Of a stretch of 64,000 bases of DNA, positions 63,308 to 64,000 are shown in pieces. The notes beneath the pieces were generated by a model. That model ran no database searches, was not told the origin of the DNA, and saw only the letters and a list, made by a program, of their open reading frames with translations. The position numbers were made by a program, and so were the translations under genes. Location: NCBI GenBank assembly GCA_026393835.1, contig JAPKZK010000110.1, positions 164,364 to 228,363 on the forward strand, in the 5' to 3' direction. Each line of letters opens with the position of its first letter. Position 1 is the first letter of the stretch. The DNA comes from Candidatus Aminicenantota bacterium (lineage in GTDB: Bacteria > Acidobacteriota > Aminicenantia > UBA2199).

Positions 63308-63514
63308 AAGACACAGATAGAATATGATCGGACACAAATAGAAGTTGAACAAAGACAAATGGAAGTTAATCAGATTCAAACAGAACTTAAACGGACACAA
63401 ACAGAACTAAATCAGACACAAACGGAAGCTAATCAGACACGGATAGAAGTCAATCGGGAACAAATAGAAGTTAATGAGACACAAACAGAAGTCAATCAGA
63501 TACAAAATAAATAG
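63308..63514 (+). repeat. 21-bp heptad-coding repeat block (degraded gene?)
   Basis: About nine units related to GACACAAACAGAAGTTAATCA. Only one frame is open; it encodes QTELNQT/QIEVNRE heptads with the regular spacing of a coiled coil, ending at a TAG at 63512-63514. There is an in-frame stop shortly upstream and no start codon with an RBS, so this is more likely a remnant than a gene. The 63117-63307 stretch before it holds no gene. Confidence 0.6.
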
Positions 63515-63604
63515 AAACAAAAGATATTTTATCATCAGACCCCTTTCTTTTTAAGAAAATATGTGATAGGATTACGTAATCCAAAGCATTAAGAGGTTAA
63601 AACG

Positions 63605-63910
63605 ATGAATAGAAAAAAAGTCCTGCAAGATATAGCCCTTCGGCTGAAAAAAATACGCGAGACCCTGGGGTTTTCCCCCGTTGATATGACGAAGCGAATC
63701 GGTACTTATCGAACCAACTATTACAAATACGAGAGCGCCGCATCTTTTCCCCATTTTGCGGTTTTAGCCAGGTTGGGGAATAACCTGGGGGTTTCGTTAG
63801 ACTGGTTGATCCTTGACAAGGGGCCGATGTTTTACAAAGAAAAAGACTACGATAATACGCTACAAAAATTAATCAAAATTTGGAATAATCATGAGTTTTC
63901 AATTCCGTAG
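63605..63910 (+). CDS. XRE-family helix-turn-helix regulator
   Basis: A 101-residue protein with an N-terminal Cro/CI-type HTH (IALRLKKIRETLGFSPVDMTKRIGTYRTNYYKYESAASFP, continuing HFAVLARLGNNLGVSLDWLI). The 'SLDWLI' end helix is typical of XRE regulators. The short C-terminal part (KDYDNTLQKLIKIWNNHEF) may dimerise. GAGG lies about nine bases before the ATG. The last codons (SIP) and the stop run into a dispersed GTAGGGGC hairpin, so the end of the protein may have been altered by the repeat. Target unknown. Confidence 0.75.
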   Translation: MNRKKVLQDIALRLKKIRETLGFSPVDMTKRIGTYRTNYYKYESAASFPHFAVLARLGNNLGVSLDWLILDKGPMFYKEKDYDNTLQKLIKIWNNHEFSIP

Positions 63911-63972
63911 GGGCAGGCCCCCGTGCCTGCCCCAATTGAAATTTCTTATTTCTAGGCCAAAATGAGAATTGC
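63907..63972 (+). repeat. GTAGGGGC hairpin joined to 46-bp dispersed repeat, copy 3
   Basis: GTAGGGGCAGGCCCCCGTG, then CCTGCCCC, forms a hairpin directly followed by the 46-bp element (63927-63972) that matches 46820-46865 at nearly every base. Confidence 0.8.
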
Positions 63973-64000
63973 CCCCTGATCCCTGATTCCTCTTGAAAAA

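Noticed and set aside
63308..63514. A functional coiled-coil protein gene
   Set aside because: An in-frame stop lies just upstream and there is no start codon with an RBS, so it is listed as a repeat or remnant.

Overview
The window reads as a chromosomal segment of an uncultivated, Gram-negative-type bacterium. Lipoboxes, a BlaR1/M56-type sensor, an outer-membrane beta-barrel protein and an enterobacterial-common-antigen-type dTDP-sugar pathway support the cell-envelope type. Giant NRPS genes carry in-frame insertions reading HHSSFIIHHS. That pattern, with abundant dispersed hairpins and heptameric repeats, recalls Candidatus Aminicenantes (near Acidobacteriota). The taxonomic call is inference only. 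Many genes have clear sigma70-like promoters (TTGACA-17-TATAAT type) and GGAG-type ribosome binding sites.

Layout. 1-2.4 kb: the 3' end of a NACHT-HEAT protein, a toxin-antitoxin pair whose PIN toxin has an internal deletion, and remnants of a mobile-element gene. 2.3-11.8 kb: housekeeping and transport genes (TrmL, a C69-family peptidase homologue, a lipoprotein, CstA, a desulfurase-like enzyme with a zinc-ribbon partner, a lipase, signal peptidase I, GDP-mannose dehydratase). 11.9-36.0 kb: a three-gene biosynthetic locus on the minus strand. It holds a 6121-residue NRPS-PKS (C-A-T-C-A-T-C-A-T-KS-AT-KR-ACP-C-A-T-C), a B12/radical SAM enzyme and a 1324-residue NRPS (half C-A-T-C). By eye the final two A domains match Val and Asp codes. 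No release domain is present. 36-49.9 kb: a DUF5916 outer-membrane protein, a PP2C/FHA-protease signalling operon with a kinase stub, RNase HI, two permeases, a CDGSH protein, and a small island that truncates an M48 protease gene. 50-51.6 kb: a YgeY-type hydrolase and an orphan lanthipeptide-like precursor with its own promoter. 51.9-52.4 kb: a large 21-bp minisatellite. 52.4-57.2 kb: a translationally coupled operon with WecE- and WecD-like enzymes (Fuc4NAc-type sugar), a polytopic membrane protein and an SGNH-like protein. 57.5-63.9 kb: AsnS, an AraC-type HTH protein, a Xer recombinase, a BlaI/M56 pair with three palindromic operators, a degenerate heptad-repeat block and an XRE regulator.

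The most unusual feature is the number of short repeats. Hairpins, 7-bp and 9-10-bp tandem repeats and 21-bp minisatellites sit between genes, and related units sit in frame inside coding sequences, mostly the NRPS genes. There they encode low-complexity peptide inserts at tolerant loops. Other notable points are the lanthipeptide-like precursor, the matching C-terminal tails (DVEFNF and DVDFAF) on the giant synthetase and the neighbouring radical SAM protein, the half condensation domain, the Lys-to-Asn change in the first A domain, and the Cys/His-rich sensor region of the M56 protein.
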